Shown: piece by piece, positions 36,780-45,923 of the stretch
Layout: each line of letters opens with the position of its first letter
Numbering within the stretch: position 1 is the stretch's first letter
NCBI RefSeq assembly: GCF_030506305.1
Contig: NZ_CP119421.1
Span: 1,728,354 to 1,792,353 of the forward strand
From: Porifericola rhodea
GTDB taxonomy: Bacteria; Bacteroidota; Bacteroidia; Cytophagales; Cyclobacteriaceae
Direction of reading: 5' to 3'
DNA length: 64,000 nucleotides
Notes under the pieces: model-generated
Databases searched by the model: none
What the model was told of the DNA's origin: nothing
Seen by the model: only the letters and a program-made list of their open reading frames with translations
Translations under genes and position numbers: made by a program

Positions 36780-36912
36780 GCTAAAAATAATTAGATGAAA
36801 TAATGTCTAAAATTATATATTTTACGGTATTGCTCTCTAAGTTTTTAGATATATCAGAACTACACCTTGGCAATTATGTTTTATAGGTAACAATTGTACA
36901 CTCCATATTGAT

Positions 36913-37545
36913 ATGCAGCAGCAAAATAAAAACAATACAGAGGAAAAAAGTAGAGAAGGCGCAATGGCGAGGTTGGAAAAAATCCATCCTCATAAAATGC
37001 TGCTCTATCTTACCATTTTTGGCAGCTCACTCGTTTTTCTATTTATGATAACTGCCTATACCTTTAGCCGACCAGAGGCAGACTACATTAACTTTACTAT
37101 GCCTAAGGCTTTTATTGTTAGTTTAGTTCTTCTATTATTTTCCAGCTTTGCGATTTCCAAAGCACTTCCTGCTTTTAAGAAAGATCAGATTAAAGAAGTA
37201 AAAAGATCTATTGAAGTAGCACTTTTGTTAGGACTTGCCTTTACAATAAGCCAGTATATCGGCTGGTATGAACTAAATCAGTCAGGTATCCGACTTACGG
37301 GAAAAGACTCGGGTTCATATCTGTATATAATTTCTGGCCTTCATATCATTCACCTGGCCGGCGGGCTTGTGCTACTCACTTTAGCCTACACAAAAATTAA
37401 TACTGTATATCGTGATCCGGTAAAAAGCCTGATTGTAATTACTAACCCATACCAGAGAGTACGTTTAGAAATGCTTGTAACCTATTGGCATTTTGTAGAT
37501 GCCCTCTGGATACTGCTTTTCTTTTACTTCCTTTTTAGCTTTTAG
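36913..37545 (+). CDS. Heme-copper oxidase subunit III family protein
   Basis: 210 residues with five membrane helices. The subunit III signatures are visible: SGLHIIHLAGGLVLL (about 139-153) and the C-terminal TYWHFVDALWILLFFYF (about 189-205). The first 30 residues are hydrophilic. Subunit III stabilises the catalytic subunit I of cytochrome c oxidase. No subunits I, II or IV are adjacent, so this is an orphan copy, possibly assembled with an oxidase encoded elsewhere. Its stop overlaps that of the convergent ribD-like gene by 11 nt. Confidence 0.85.
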   Translation: MQQQNKNNTEEKSREGAMARLEKIHPHKMLLYLTIFGSSLVFLFMITAYTFSRPEADYINFTMPKAFIVSLVLLLFSSFAISKALPAFKKDQIKEVKRSIEVALLLGLAFTISQYIGWYELNQSGIRLTGKDSGSYLYIISGLHIIHLAGGLVLLTLAYTKINTVYRDPVKSLIVITNPYQRVRLEMLVTYWHFVDALWILLFFYFLFSF

Positions 37546-38530
37546 TATTAAAGTAATAGTAGAGAGAGTCGGAGCCAATCTGCTGCTGGTGAGAGAGAAA
37601 GCTTCGCTTTATATGGGGAGCAGCTATACCATCACCAAAGTAGGTTGGGGCAACAAACACTCGTGCCTCATCCCATAGTTCTTGCTCTACCAAAAAATGG
37701 AGTAATTGCGAACCTCCTTCTATTATTACAGACTGAATTTGTCTTTGACCTAAATCTGCCAGAAGTTCGGAAAAAAAATCAGCTTTATTGCGTTCAGGTA
37801 ATTTAATCCAGGTAATCAGTCCATCTTGTTTATCAATCTTGGTATTGTAACAAAAAGTTGGCTGAGAATTATCAAAAAGCTTAAGAGTTAGAGATAAACG
37901 TAGATGTTTGTCAATGACAATTCGTATTGGATTTTTTCCTGTCCAGCTTCTAACATTAAGCTGCGGATTATCATAATGAGCTGTATTCGTTGCTACCAGT
38001 ATGGCATCTTCTTCTGTTCTCCATTTATGTACCCACTTTCTGGACAGTGAATTACTGATCCATTTAGAGTCAAAGTTTTTTCTGGCTACAAAACCATCAG
38101 AAGTTTGTGCCCATTTTAAAATGATGTAGGGGCGTAAACGATTAGAGATACAATTGTATCGGCGGTTTATAGAGTTCTCCTGTTCTGCTAATTGCTGTTC
38201 GTAGCAAGCAACAGCATCAGGCACTATATTTTTGTTTGCTTCAGAAATACGTGAACAACAATATAGTGACTGAATATTTGGTATTTTTTGAAGTGAAAAA
38301 AGGTCTGCTACCGATTTAGAAAAAGAGGATATATAAAGTGTGTATTCATCACCCTCAAAACTATGTGCCAGCAAAAGATCTACAGGTTTTTCAGGCGCCC
38401 ATCCTTCTGAAACTATACGCGCATGGCTATTTATAAGCACCCAGCCATGCATTTGCACAGGTGAAACTTTACCTATTCCGTAAGTGGCTAGTTGCAGACT
38501 ACGATATAAAAAGTCAATTTTGTTGGGCAT
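37535..38530 (-). CDS. ribD: RibD-like riboflavin biosynthesis protein; reductase half intact, deaminase half degenerate
   Basis: 331 residues. The C-terminal reductase domain is well preserved: YIILKWAQTSDGFVA (about 133-147), WISNSLSRKWVHKWR, DAILVATNTAHYDNPQLNVR (about 173-192), PIRIVID and VIIEGGSQLLHFLVEQELWDEARVF (about 268-292). The N-terminal half keeps RSLQLATYGIGKVSP, but the deaminase zinc site is gone: the HAE position reads PVD, and the PCxxxGxxPPC motif is absent (LYISSFSKSVADL instead). It should therefore reduce 5-amino-6-ribosylamino-uracil phosphate but not deaminate the precursor. The deaminase step must be supplied by another protein. It overlaps the oxidase gene and is divergent from prmC (29 nt between starts). 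Confidence 0.87.
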   Translation of the reverse strand: MPNKIDFLYRSLQLATYGIGKVSPVQMHGWVLINSHARIVSEGWAPEKPVDLLLAHSFEGDEYTLYISSFSKSVADLFSLQKIPNIQSLYCCSRISEANKNIVPDAVACYEQQLAEQENSINRRYNCISNRLRPYIILKWAQTSDGFVARKNFDSKWISNSLSRKWVHKWRTEEDAILVATNTAHYDNPQLNVRSWTGKNPIRIVIDKHLRLSLTLKLFDNSQPTFCYNTKIDKQDGLITWIKLPERNKADFFSELLADLGQRQIQSVIIEGGSQLLHFLVEQELWDEARVFVAPTYFGDGIAAPHIKRSFLSHQQQIGSDSLYYYFNTKS

Positions 38531-38559
38531 TTCGCTGCTAAAGTATTCAAATTATCCCA

Positions 38560-39438
38560 ATGAAAGAAAAGGTGTACAGTGCTCGCGCATGGTATCAAAC
38601 TACGGTTGAGCAAATTTCTCAAAGCTTATCAGCTACCTACGCGATTGAAGAGGTGCGCTACATGACACTTATGCTTATGGAGCACTACCTGCAACTAAAA
38701 CGTAATGATATATTGCTGGACCGTCAGTTTCAGCTAGATGCTAATAAAGAAAATCAGCTTAGAGTTGCTATTGCACGAATTTGTAAGGAAGAACCTATAC
38801 AATATGTAATAGGGGAAACGTTTTTTTACGGTCGTTCGTTTTTTGTATCACCTGCTGTGTTAATTCCCAGGCGAGAAACAGAAGAGCTGGTTGATATTAT
38901 TGTTAAAAGCAATACAAAAGAAGGTTTAAAAGTGCTGGATATTGGAACCGGAAGTGGATGCATCGCCGTAACGCTTAACCAGGAAATGAATAGCCCTTAT
39001 GTAGAAGCCTTAGATGCCAGCCAGGAGGCATTAGCAGTGGCTAAAGCTAATGCAGGTCGCTATAATGCTGATATTCAGTGGTACTTGGAGGATATTCTAG
39101 CTCCAAATGAAAAATTACAGGCTTATGACCTGGTCGTTAGTAACCCTCCCTATGTAAAGGAGAGCGAAAAGCAGCAGATGCAGAACAATGTGCTTAAATA
39201 TGAGCCCTATCAGGCGTTGTTCGTAGAAGACCATGACCCTCTCCTATTTTACCGGCAGATAGCCAACCTTTGTAAAGAGGGTATGCTTAAGAATGGAGGA
39301 CGTTTGTATTTTGAGATTAATGAAGCCCATAGCAAAGAGCTTGTAGAAATGCTGAAATCCATAGGCTTTAGAGAAATAGAAGAAATAAAAGATTTACAAC
39401 AAAAGGACCGATTTGTTTGTGCAATGTTTACTTTTTAA
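38560..39438 (+). CDS. prmC: Peptide chain release factor N5-glutamine methyltransferase PrmC
   Basis: 292 residues. The N-terminal helical domain (about 1-85) binds the release factor. The SAM-dependent domain shows LIPRRETEELV (about 104-114), VLDIGTGSGCIAVTL (about 126-140) and the hallmark SNPPYV (about 194-199) that positions the Gln amide. PrmC methylates the Gln of the GGQ motif in RF1 and RF2 and increases termination efficiency. It is divergent from ribD-like, a pairing that occurs in other Bacteroidota as I recall. The cys operon follows after about 95 nt. Confidence 0.95.
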   Translation: MKEKVYSARAWYQTTVEQISQSLSATYAIEEVRYMTLMLMEHYLQLKRNDILLDRQFQLDANKENQLRVAIARICKEEPIQYVIGETFFYGRSFFVSPAVLIPRRETEELVDIIVKSNTKEGLKVLDIGTGSGCIAVTLNQEMNSPYVEALDASQEALAVAKANAGRYNADIQWYLEDILAPNEKLQAYDLVVSNPPYVKESEKQQMQNNVLKYEPYQALFVEDHDPLLFYRQIANLCKEGMLKNGGRLYFEINEAHSKELVEMLKSIGFREIEEIKDLQQKDRFVCAMFTF

Positions 39439-39532
39439 AAAAATGTCCTATAGTTTTGTAAGCGAGCAGGATATATATTTTTTTAAAGAAACCTAATCTA
39501 TTATTTTTACTTTAAATCTAACCTAGAAAAAA

Positions 39533-40132
39533 TTGAATCATATTTATCCAATTTTTGATACTATCCTGCAGCAGCAAGACAAGGAAGCATTACTTCAGCA
39601 AAAAGGAAAAGTAATCTGGATGGTAGGGCTTTCCGGTTCAGGAAAAAGTACCCTGGCAAGAGCCGCTGAAAACACGCTGCATCAGGAAAAAAAACTAACT
39701 ATGCTGCTGGATGGAGACAACCTTCGTACAGGAGTAAATAATAACTTGGGATTTAGTGAAGAAGAGAGAAGGGAAAATATTCGTAGAGCTGCTGAAGTAG
39801 CCAAGCTCTTTGCCAACTGCGGAGTTGTAACAATCTGCTCTCTCATAAGCCCGACAGAAAGTATCAGACAAATGGCCAAAGAAATTATTGGTAATGATGC
39901 TTATTTTGAGGTATATATAGATTGCCCTTTAGAAGTGTGTGAGCAGCGAGATGTAAAAGGGCTCTATGCCAAAGCCAGAAAAGGCGAAATAAAAGAGTTT
40001 ACAGGTATCAGCTCCCCGTTTGAAGAACCCCAACATCCGGACCTTCGTCTTAAAACAGGAGAAAAAAGTATAAAGGAGTGCCATCAGTTGTTAGTAGACA
40101 AAATTTTAGAGATCACATCCTTATCAGTTTAA
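39533..40132 (+). CDS. cysC: Adenylylsulfate (APS) kinase
   Basis: 199 residues. The P-loop GLSGSGKSTLAR is at about residues 33-44, with DGDNLRTGVNNNLGFSEEERRENIRR (about 61-86) for APS binding and DCPLEVCEQRDVKGLYAKARKGEIKEFTGI (about 126-155) as the lid. It phosphorylates APS to PAPS. The start is TTG: an in-frame TAG lies 9 nt upstream and no ATG occurs before Met34. It is the first gene of a sulfate activation operon, 24 nt before cysD. Confidence 0.95.
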   Translation: MNHIYPIFDTILQQQDKEALLQQKGKVIWMVGLSGSGKSTLARAAENTLHQEKKLTMLLDGDNLRTGVNNNLGFSEEERRENIRRAAEVAKLFANCGVVTICSLISPTESIRQMAKEIIGNDAYFEVYIDCPLEVCEQRDVKGLYAKARKGEIKEFTGISSPFEEPQHPDLRLKTGEKSIKECHQLLVDKILEITSLSV

Positions 40133-40156
40133 AATCAAGGAGATAATATAAAAGCT

Positions 40157-41062
40157 ATGAAATCTTATCGCTTATCGCACCTTAAGCAGCTAGAAGCAGA
40201 AGCCATTTTTATCATGCGTGAAGTAGCCTCTCAATTTGAAAAACCCGTACTGCTTTTTTCAGGAGGTAAAGATTCTATCTGCATGGTAAGACTGGCCCAA
40301 AAAGCATTCTGGCCTGCCAAGTTGCCTTTTCCGCTTATGCATATAGATACTGGACACAACTTTCCTGAAACTATAGAGTTTCGCGACAGGCTTGTTGAGG
40401 AGATTGGTGCACAGCTAATTGTAAAAAAAGTTCAGGACTCTATTGATAAGGGAAGAGTAGTAGAAGAAAAAGGTCCAAATGCAAGTAGAAATGCTCTACA
40501 GACAGTAACCTTGCTTGATGGTATAGAAGAGCATCAGTTTGACGCTGCGTTTGGTGGAGCCCGTAGAGATGAGGAAAAGGCAAGAGCAAAAGAAAGATTC
40601 TTTTCTCATCGTGATGAGTTTGGTCAGTGGAACCCTCGTAACCAGCGCCCTGAGCTTTGGAATATTTTCAATGGCAAAAAAAATGTAGGCGAACACTTTA
40701 GAGTATTTCCATTAAGCAACTGGACAGAGATGGATGTATGGCAATATATTGCAGCAGAAAAAATGGATATTCCTGAGATATATTTCTCTCATGACCGTGA
40801 GGTAGTAGAGCGCAATGGTGTAATTCTGGCTAAATCAGAATTTATCAGTTTGCAGAAAGAAGAAAAGTACGAAACAAGACGTATCCGCTTTAGAACAGTT
40901 GGTGATATGACCTGTACAGGTGCTGTAGAATCTGATGCAGGCGATCTGCAATCCATAATTCAGGAAGTAGCTGCTGCCAAGGTCACCGAAAGAGGAGGTA
41001 GAGCTGATGATAAACGCTCCGAAGCAGCCATGGAAGACCGTAAAAAACTAGGCTACTTCTAG
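40157..41062 (+). CDS. cysD: Sulfate adenylyltransferase subunit 2 (CysD)
   Basis: 301 residues. The PP-loop SGGKDSICMVRLA (about 34-46) binds ATP, and MHIDTGHNFPETIEFRD (about 61-77), the GGARRDEEKARAKER stretch (about 134-148) and a C-terminal region with CTGAVES (about 254-260) are typical. CysD is the catalytic subunit that makes APS from ATP and sulfate, in complex with the GTPase CysN. Gaps of 24 nt to cysC and 36 nt to cysN support one operon. Confidence 0.97.
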   Translation: MKSYRLSHLKQLEAEAIFIMREVASQFEKPVLLFSGGKDSICMVRLAQKAFWPAKLPFPLMHIDTGHNFPETIEFRDRLVEEIGAQLIVKKVQDSIDKGRVVEEKGPNASRNALQTVTLLDGIEEHQFDAAFGGARRDEEKARAKERFFSHRDEFGQWNPRNQRPELWNIFNGKKNVGEHFRVFPLSNWTEMDVWQYIAAEKMDIPEIYFSHDREVVERNGVILAKSEFISLQKEEKYETRRIRFRTVGDMTCTGAVESDAGDLQSIIQEVAAAKVTERGGRADDKRSEAAMEDRKKLGYF

Positions 41063-41098
41063 AAAGAAACTTTTCCGCCAAAGCCAAAACTTTTAGCA

Positions 41099-42385
41099 AT
41101 GAACCAAGAATCAACAAAAGAGGTAAACGAACAATATCTAAATATGGACCTGCTGCGCTTTACTACAGCAGGAAGTGTGGATGACGGAAAAAGTACCCTG
41201 ATCGGAAGGTTACTTTACGATAGCAAAGCGATCTTTGAAGATCAGATGGATGCAGTGCAACGTGCCAGCTTAGGAAGTGGTGACGAAAACATTAATCTTG
41301 CCCTTCTTACCGATGGTCTTCGTGACGAAAGAGAGCAGGGAATTACAATTGATGTTGCTTACCGTTATTTTGCTACGCCAAAGCGCAAATTTATTATCGC
41401 CGACACTCCCGGCCATATTCAGTATACCAGAAATATGGTTACAGGAGCATCTACTGCCAACCTTGCTATTGTGTTAGTAGATGCCCGCCACGGTGTAGTA
41501 GAACAAACCTGCCGCCATGCTTTTATCGCTTCTCTCCTACGTATTCAGCATTTAGTCTTGTGTATTAATAAAATGGACCTGGTAGACTATAGCGAAGAGG
41601 CGTTTGAAAAAATCAAAGCTGACTTTGAAGACTTCAGCTCCAAATTGGATATACCAGATATTCGTTATATTCCTATTAGCGCACTAAAAGGAGATAACGT
41701 AGTGCATAAGTCGGAGAACATGCCTTGGTACGAAGGCTCCAGCTTGCTGTATGCTTTGGAGAATGTACAAATTGCCAGCGACTACAACTTTATAGACTCT
41801 CGCTTTCCGGTACAAAGAGTAATCCGCCCGCAGTCTGATAAGTTTCATGACTATCGTGGATACGGAGGCCGTGTAGCTGGTGGAGTATTTAAACCAGGTG
41901 ATGATGTAATAGTACAGCCATCGGGTCTTACTTCTAAAATTAAATCTATAGAAACTATGGACGGAAAGCAGGAAGAAGCTTATCCTCCAATGGCAGTTTC
42001 TTTAACTTTGGAAGATGATATAGACATTACCCGAGGAGATACCATTTGTAAGCCTGATAACCAGCCTACTGTAGGTCAGGATATTGAGGTAATGCTATGC
42101 TGGTTAAATGAGAAAAAATTACAACCCGGTGGCAAATATGCTATTAAGCATACGACCAAAGATGCCCGCTGTATAGTAAAAGAAGTGAAATACAAAGTCA
42201 ACATCAACACTCTACATAGACTGGAAGATGATAAAGAAATTGGCTTGAACGATATCGGAAGAGTTTTGATTCGTACTACTTCTCCCCTTATCTATGACAG
42301 CTATAAGAAGAACAGAACTACCGGAAGTATGATTCTGATAGATGAATATACCAACGAAACAGTTGGAGCTGGAATGATCATCTAA
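41099..42385 (+). CDS. cysN: Sulfate adenylyltransferase subunit 1 GTPase (CysN)
   Basis: 428 residues, translation-factor type GTPase. The G1 loop TAGSVDDGKSTLIGRLLYDSK is at about residues 18-38, followed by QGITIDVAYRYF (switch), DTPGHIQYTRNM (G3, about 99-110) and CINKMD (G4, about 154-159); two beta-barrel domains follow. It drives APS synthesis by CysD through GTP hydrolysis. There is no fused CysC domain; the separate cysC gene fits. No PAPS reductase or sulfite reductase gene follows, so in this window the operon stops at APS/PAPS, which could feed assimilation or sulfotransferases. Confidence 0.97.
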   Translation: MNQESTKEVNEQYLNMDLLRFTTAGSVDDGKSTLIGRLLYDSKAIFEDQMDAVQRASLGSGDENINLALLTDGLRDEREQGITIDVAYRYFATPKRKFIIADTPGHIQYTRNMVTGASTANLAIVLVDARHGVVEQTCRHAFIASLLRIQHLVLCINKMDLVDYSEEAFEKIKADFEDFSSKLDIPDIRYIPISALKGDNVVHKSENMPWYEGSSLLYALENVQIASDYNFIDSRFPVQRVIRPQSDKFHDYRGYGGRVAGGVFKPGDDVIVQPSGLTSKIKSIETMDGKQEEAYPPMAVSLTLEDDIDITRGDTICKPDNQPTVGQDIEVMLCWLNEKKLQPGGKYAIKHTTKDARCIVKEVKYKVNINTLHRLEDDKEIGLNDIGRVLIRTTSPLIYDSYKKNRTTGSMILIDEYTNETVGAGMII

Positions 42386-42411
42386 ATCATCATATATTCC
42401 TTAATAAAGCA

Positions 42412-42447
42412 AAAGCCCTCAGCTAACATTAGCGAGGGCTTTCTTTT
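42412..42447. terminator. Terminator of the cys operon
   Basis: A nearly continuous stem AAAGCCCTC-a-GCTAA / TTAGC-GAGGGCTTT with loop CA, followed on the plus strand by cTTTTT. It begins 27 nt after cysN and lies between convergent genes, so it may serve both. Confidence 0.92.
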
Positions 42448-42470
42448 TGCCTAAGTTTATAGGCTAGCTT

Positions 42471-45400
42471 TTATCGGCTAGCCATTTTTTTGTTATTATC
42501 GTTATTAAAGTATATCCAGTCAATACCTGCCTGACCTTCTGCCTCTCCATCAGTACTTACCACAAAATACAGATCATGCTTACCAGAGGGTATATTATTG
42601 AGAGCAAGCCTTACTTCTTTTAGTTGCGCAGGCGATGATATGCTGGGGATAGCCTGAGTGGCTATAGTTTTTCCATCGGCACCGTCAACTTTCACATGAA
42701 GTGTATAACCAGCAGCGGTAGCTCCCATGCGTACATTAAGGCTACTTACTCCTTTCAGATCAATATTATTGAAGCTAAAATAACTTCCATCTTTAAGCCC
42801 TGTCATAAGGGTGTTGTTTTCTACTGTGCGAGCACTGGCGTTATGTCTAACATCAAAAGATTCTGCTTCTACTTTAGGATTACGAAGTTCCAGCGTAGTT
42901 TCTGCTGCTAACGGACCTACTACCTCTCCCCCTTTATCTGTATAGCTTACCTTGAAAACGTATTTTCCGCCAGGCATTTCTTTATGTTCATCTAGAGGCA
43001 AAGTACCGCTAAGTGGAAGCTGAGCACCTTGCGCATCTAGTGAAAGAAGATAGTCTACTATAATACCGGCTTCTTCTTCAGTAACTACCTGAGCTGGCAT
43101 AGCACGGTCTCCCCAGTTACCACTACCTCCTTTAAGGATTTTGTTTACCAGCATAGCTCTGTTTTCGTCATTAGTTTCATAACGCTTAGCTACATCATTA
43201 TAAGCTGGGCCCACAGATTGCTTTTCAAAAGAATGGCATGCCTTACAACCACTATCTTCAATTAAAGATAAGCCACTAAGCGATGATTTATGCCCTAAGT
43301 CATCTTCTGCAATGCTACCATCCATGCTATAAGCAAATGTAAAATTCACCCTGGCAGATGATATTCTACCATCAGCAACGCTTCCATCTTCTTTATCGGT
43401 AACATTAATGTTGTAGTCTAAGGGCATACCATCCCAATAAAAGGATGTATTAGAATTTAATGCAATCTCTATTTCAGGACGTTGATTACCAACCTGTATA
43501 GTTATGTCCTGTACATCATTATCGCCCTCCGCATCGGTTACGGTTAGCTTTACATCGTATATACCAGGCTCTTCAAAAGTAAACGATGGCTTAGCCTCAG
43601 TAGACTGTTCTTCTTGTCCGGTAAATGACCAGCTGTAGCTTAGTTCGTCTCCTTCGTCATAATCGTAGCTTTCTTCAGCAGAAAATTCTACTGTAAAAGG
43701 TGCTGCTCCTATAGTTTCGTTAGCAGCAATACGTGCTACCGGTGCACGATTACCTTCAGCATAGCTAATGCGAGATAGTGAAGCATCTGGATTTGCTGCA
43801 AACCAATCGGCACCATACTCCAGTAAATAGATGGTTCCATCGTGCCCCATCTCCATATCTATAATTTTGCTGAAGTCAAATGAGTCTACGAAAGGTTCAA
43901 GTCTTTGAAGATCTCCATTCTGGTCAAGGGTAACAGCAATAATCCAGTTTCTTATCCAGTCGTATATAAATAGTTTATCGTCGTAATATTTGGGCAGGCG
44001 GTGTTCTGCATGCTCATATTTCTCGTAATGGTATACAGGACCAGCCATAGCATTACGTCCTCCGGTTTTTACGATAGGAAACTCTTCCGACTCATCATAA
44101 GGATACCAGATTAGTGATTTCTTGAAGGGAGGAAGTTTTTTTCTACCTGTATTGTTAGGGGAATCATTGATCGCGCCATTAAAATCAAAATAGTCGCCAA
44201 TTTCACCTGTCTCAAAGTTATAATCACGGTAAGGGCGGTTGCCTCTAAAATAAGGCCAGCCATAGAAACCTGCTTCTTTAGCCTGCTTTACTTCATCAAA
44301 ACCCATAGTTCCTTGATCTCCATCTAAACGAGCATCTGGCCCAACATCTCCCCAGTACAACCAACCAGTTTCCTGGTCTACACTAATACGATAGCTGTTA
44401 CGCGTACCCATAACAAAAATTTCCGGACGGCTTAAAGGGTCATTTTTTGGGAAGAGGTTTCCATCAGGAATAGAGTAGGTAGCGTCCTCGTGCACCTCAA
44501 TCCTTAAAATTTTACCTCTCAAATCATTCGTATTACCAGAAGAACCTTGTGCATCAAAAGGTGCTCTGCCCGGTCTCTCATCTATAGGGGCGAAACCATT
44601 AGATTTGAAAGGGTTTGTATCGTCGCCAGTAGAAAGGTAAAGTAAACCATCTGGGCCAAACGCAATAGATCCACCAGTATGGCAGCACTCTTCACGCTGC
44701 ACATCTACCTGTAGTATAATCTTCTCAGATGACATGATCAGGCTGTCGTCCAGCAGAAGGAAACGTGAAAGGTTTTGTACGGGCTCATCCCCTTCCGGAG
44801 AGTAGTACATGTAAATCCAATGATTGTAATAAAAGTCAGGATCTTTAGCAATACCCATCAGACCATCTTCAAACTGAGTATGTACGTTAAGCTGTGCTAT
44901 CTGGCGCATACTTCCATCTTCTGGGTAGTACATTTTTACAGCTCCTTTACGTTCAGTAAATATTACTTTACCATCAGGAAGTACAGCTAACTCTGTAGGC
45001 TCATCCAGTGGACCGGGTACAAGAACTTCTTTCAGGAATCTATTTTCTTCAGGAGTCCTCAACGAACGAGCCTTATCATAGTTTAGGTGGTTATCTGCAA
45101 TAGCGTACTCTATTCCTTTAAGCAGGTAATCCTGTAGTATCTGCTGGTCTAAATTTACAGACACATTTTTGCCATCCATATAAAATATGTGTCCGCCATC
45201 ATAATTGCCAGACCAGGCATTAACACCTTCGGGACTAGTATTTTCTCCATCGTTATTGGTGAGTTGTACAGGCGTTTCCTGATATTCAGGATTTTGTACT
45301 TCGTCCGACTTAGTCATAGACAGTAGTGCTTCGTACCAGGGCCAGGTGTATTTGGCATTTATAGGGGCATTAACGCCTACCAAACCACCACCCGCTTGCA

Positions 45401-45713
45401 CAAAACGCTCAATATCGGTCTGCTGCCATACGTTTAAAGAGTCTGCCTTGCTTCCTAAAAACAGTAAAGCGCTATAATTCTGTAAATTTTCTTCTTTGAG
45501 CAAATCAGGTTGGCTGGTAGTATCTACGGCAAAATTATTCTGTTCGCCTAACTGATTAATTACAGAAAGTCCGGTAGGGAGCTGTTTTCCTTCAGGCTGA
45601 AAATAAACGAGAACTTTGCGATCTCTATGCTCACTGCAAGAAGAAATGATGAAAGCAAAGCTGAGTAGAAAGAGTAAGCTCCTAATAAAAGGCTGGGATT
45701 GTTTATGTGTCAT
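42471..45713 (-). CDS. Multidomain lipoprotein: ThuA-like, PQQ-type sugar dehydrogenase, PKD, cytochrome c, CBM6-like
   Basis: 1,080 residues from the ATG at 45713; a TTG at 45749 would add 12 residues in front of a good lipoprotein signal (LSFAFIISSC). Domains in order: ThuA-like (about 30-225, ending near GGHIFYMDG); a six-bladed glucose/sorbosone dehydrogenase propeller (about 235-650; DEPTELAVLPDGKVIFTER, EECCHTGGSIAFGPDGLLYLSTGDD); a PKD domain (about 655-740); a further beta domain; a class I cytochrome c with CKACH (near 822-826) and a likely Met ligand in AMPAQ; and a C-terminal CBM6-like domain (about 940-1070). It should oxidise sugars in the periplasm and pass electrons to its own heme. 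It is downstream of the DUF1080 and isomerase genes on the same strand, behind a terminator hairpin. Confidence 0.87.
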   Translation of the reverse strand: MTHKQSQPFIRSLLFLLSFAFIISSCSEHRDRKVLVYFQPEGKQLPTGLSVINQLGEQNNFAVDTTSQPDLLKEENLQNYSALLFLGSKADSLNVWQQTDIERFVQAGGGLVGVNAPINAKYTWPWYEALLSMTKSDEVQNPEYQETPVQLTNNDGENTSPEGVNAWSGNYDGGHIFYMDGKNVSVNLDQQILQDYLLKGIEYAIADNHLNYDKARSLRTPEENRFLKEVLVPGPLDEPTELAVLPDGKVIFTERKGAVKMYYPEDGSMRQIAQLNVHTQFEDGLMGIAKDPDFYYNHWIYMYYSPEGDEPVQNLSRFLLLDDSLIMSSEKIILQVDVQREECCHTGGSIAFGPDGLLYLSTGDDTNPFKSNGFAPIDERPGRAPFDAQGSSGNTNDLRGKILRIEVHEDATYSIPDGNLFPKNDPLSRPEIFVMGTRNSYRISVDQETGWLYWGDVGPDARLDGDQGTMGFDEVKQAKEAGFYGWPYFRGNRPYRDYNFETGEIGDYFDFNGAINDSPNNTGRKKLPPFKKSLIWYPYDESEEFPIVKTGGRNAMAGPVYHYEKYEHAEHRLPKYYDDKLFIYDWIRNWIIAVTLDQNGDLQRLEPFVDSFDFSKIIDMEMGHDGTIYLLEYGADWFAANPDASLSRISYAEGNRAPVARIAANETIGAAPFTVEFSAEESYDYDEGDELSYSWSFTGQEEQSTEAKPSFTFEEPGIYDVKLTVTDAEGDNDVQDITIQVGNQRPEIEIALNSNTSFYWDGMPLDYNINVTDKEDGSVADGRISSARVNFTFAYSMDGSIAEDDLGHKSSLSGLSLIEDSGCKACHSFEKQSVGPAYNDVAKRYETNDENRAMLVNKILKGGSGNWGDRAMPAQVVTEEEAGIIVDYLLSLDAQGAQLPLSGTLPLDEHKEMPGGKYVFKVSYTDKGGEVVGPLAAETTLELRNPKVEAESFDVRHNASARTVENNTLMTGLKDGSYFSFNNIDLKGVSSLNVRMGATAAGYTLHVKVDGADGKTIATQAIPSISSPAQLKEVRLALNNIPSGKHDLYFVVSTDGEAEGQAGIDWIYFNNDNNKKMASR

Positions 45714-45863
45714 GATGAGGGTTATTTGAAAAGCTAAATGCTTAAGCAATAAACGATTGCATACTAAATTACTTTGAATGCATGTACTAAACTATAATTA
45801 TGACAAAATTAGTTTCTAATTTATACTTCAGATTCAGAATATCCGAATTTATAGTTATACCCG

Positions 45864-45897
45864 GACAAAAAAAGCACCGACTGTAGCCGGTGCTTTT
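45864..45897 (-). terminator. Terminator of the DUF1080 / isomerase transcript
   Basis: The stem AAAAGCACCG / CGGTGCTTTT (45870-45879, 45888-45897) is followed on the minus strand by a T run (seven Ts at the foot of the stem, then GTCC). It lies 26 nt after the minus-strand DUF1080 gene and separates it from the fusion gene downstream. Confidence 0.88.
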
Positions 45898-45923
45898 ATA
45901 TCTTCACTTAATAAGATACTTTC

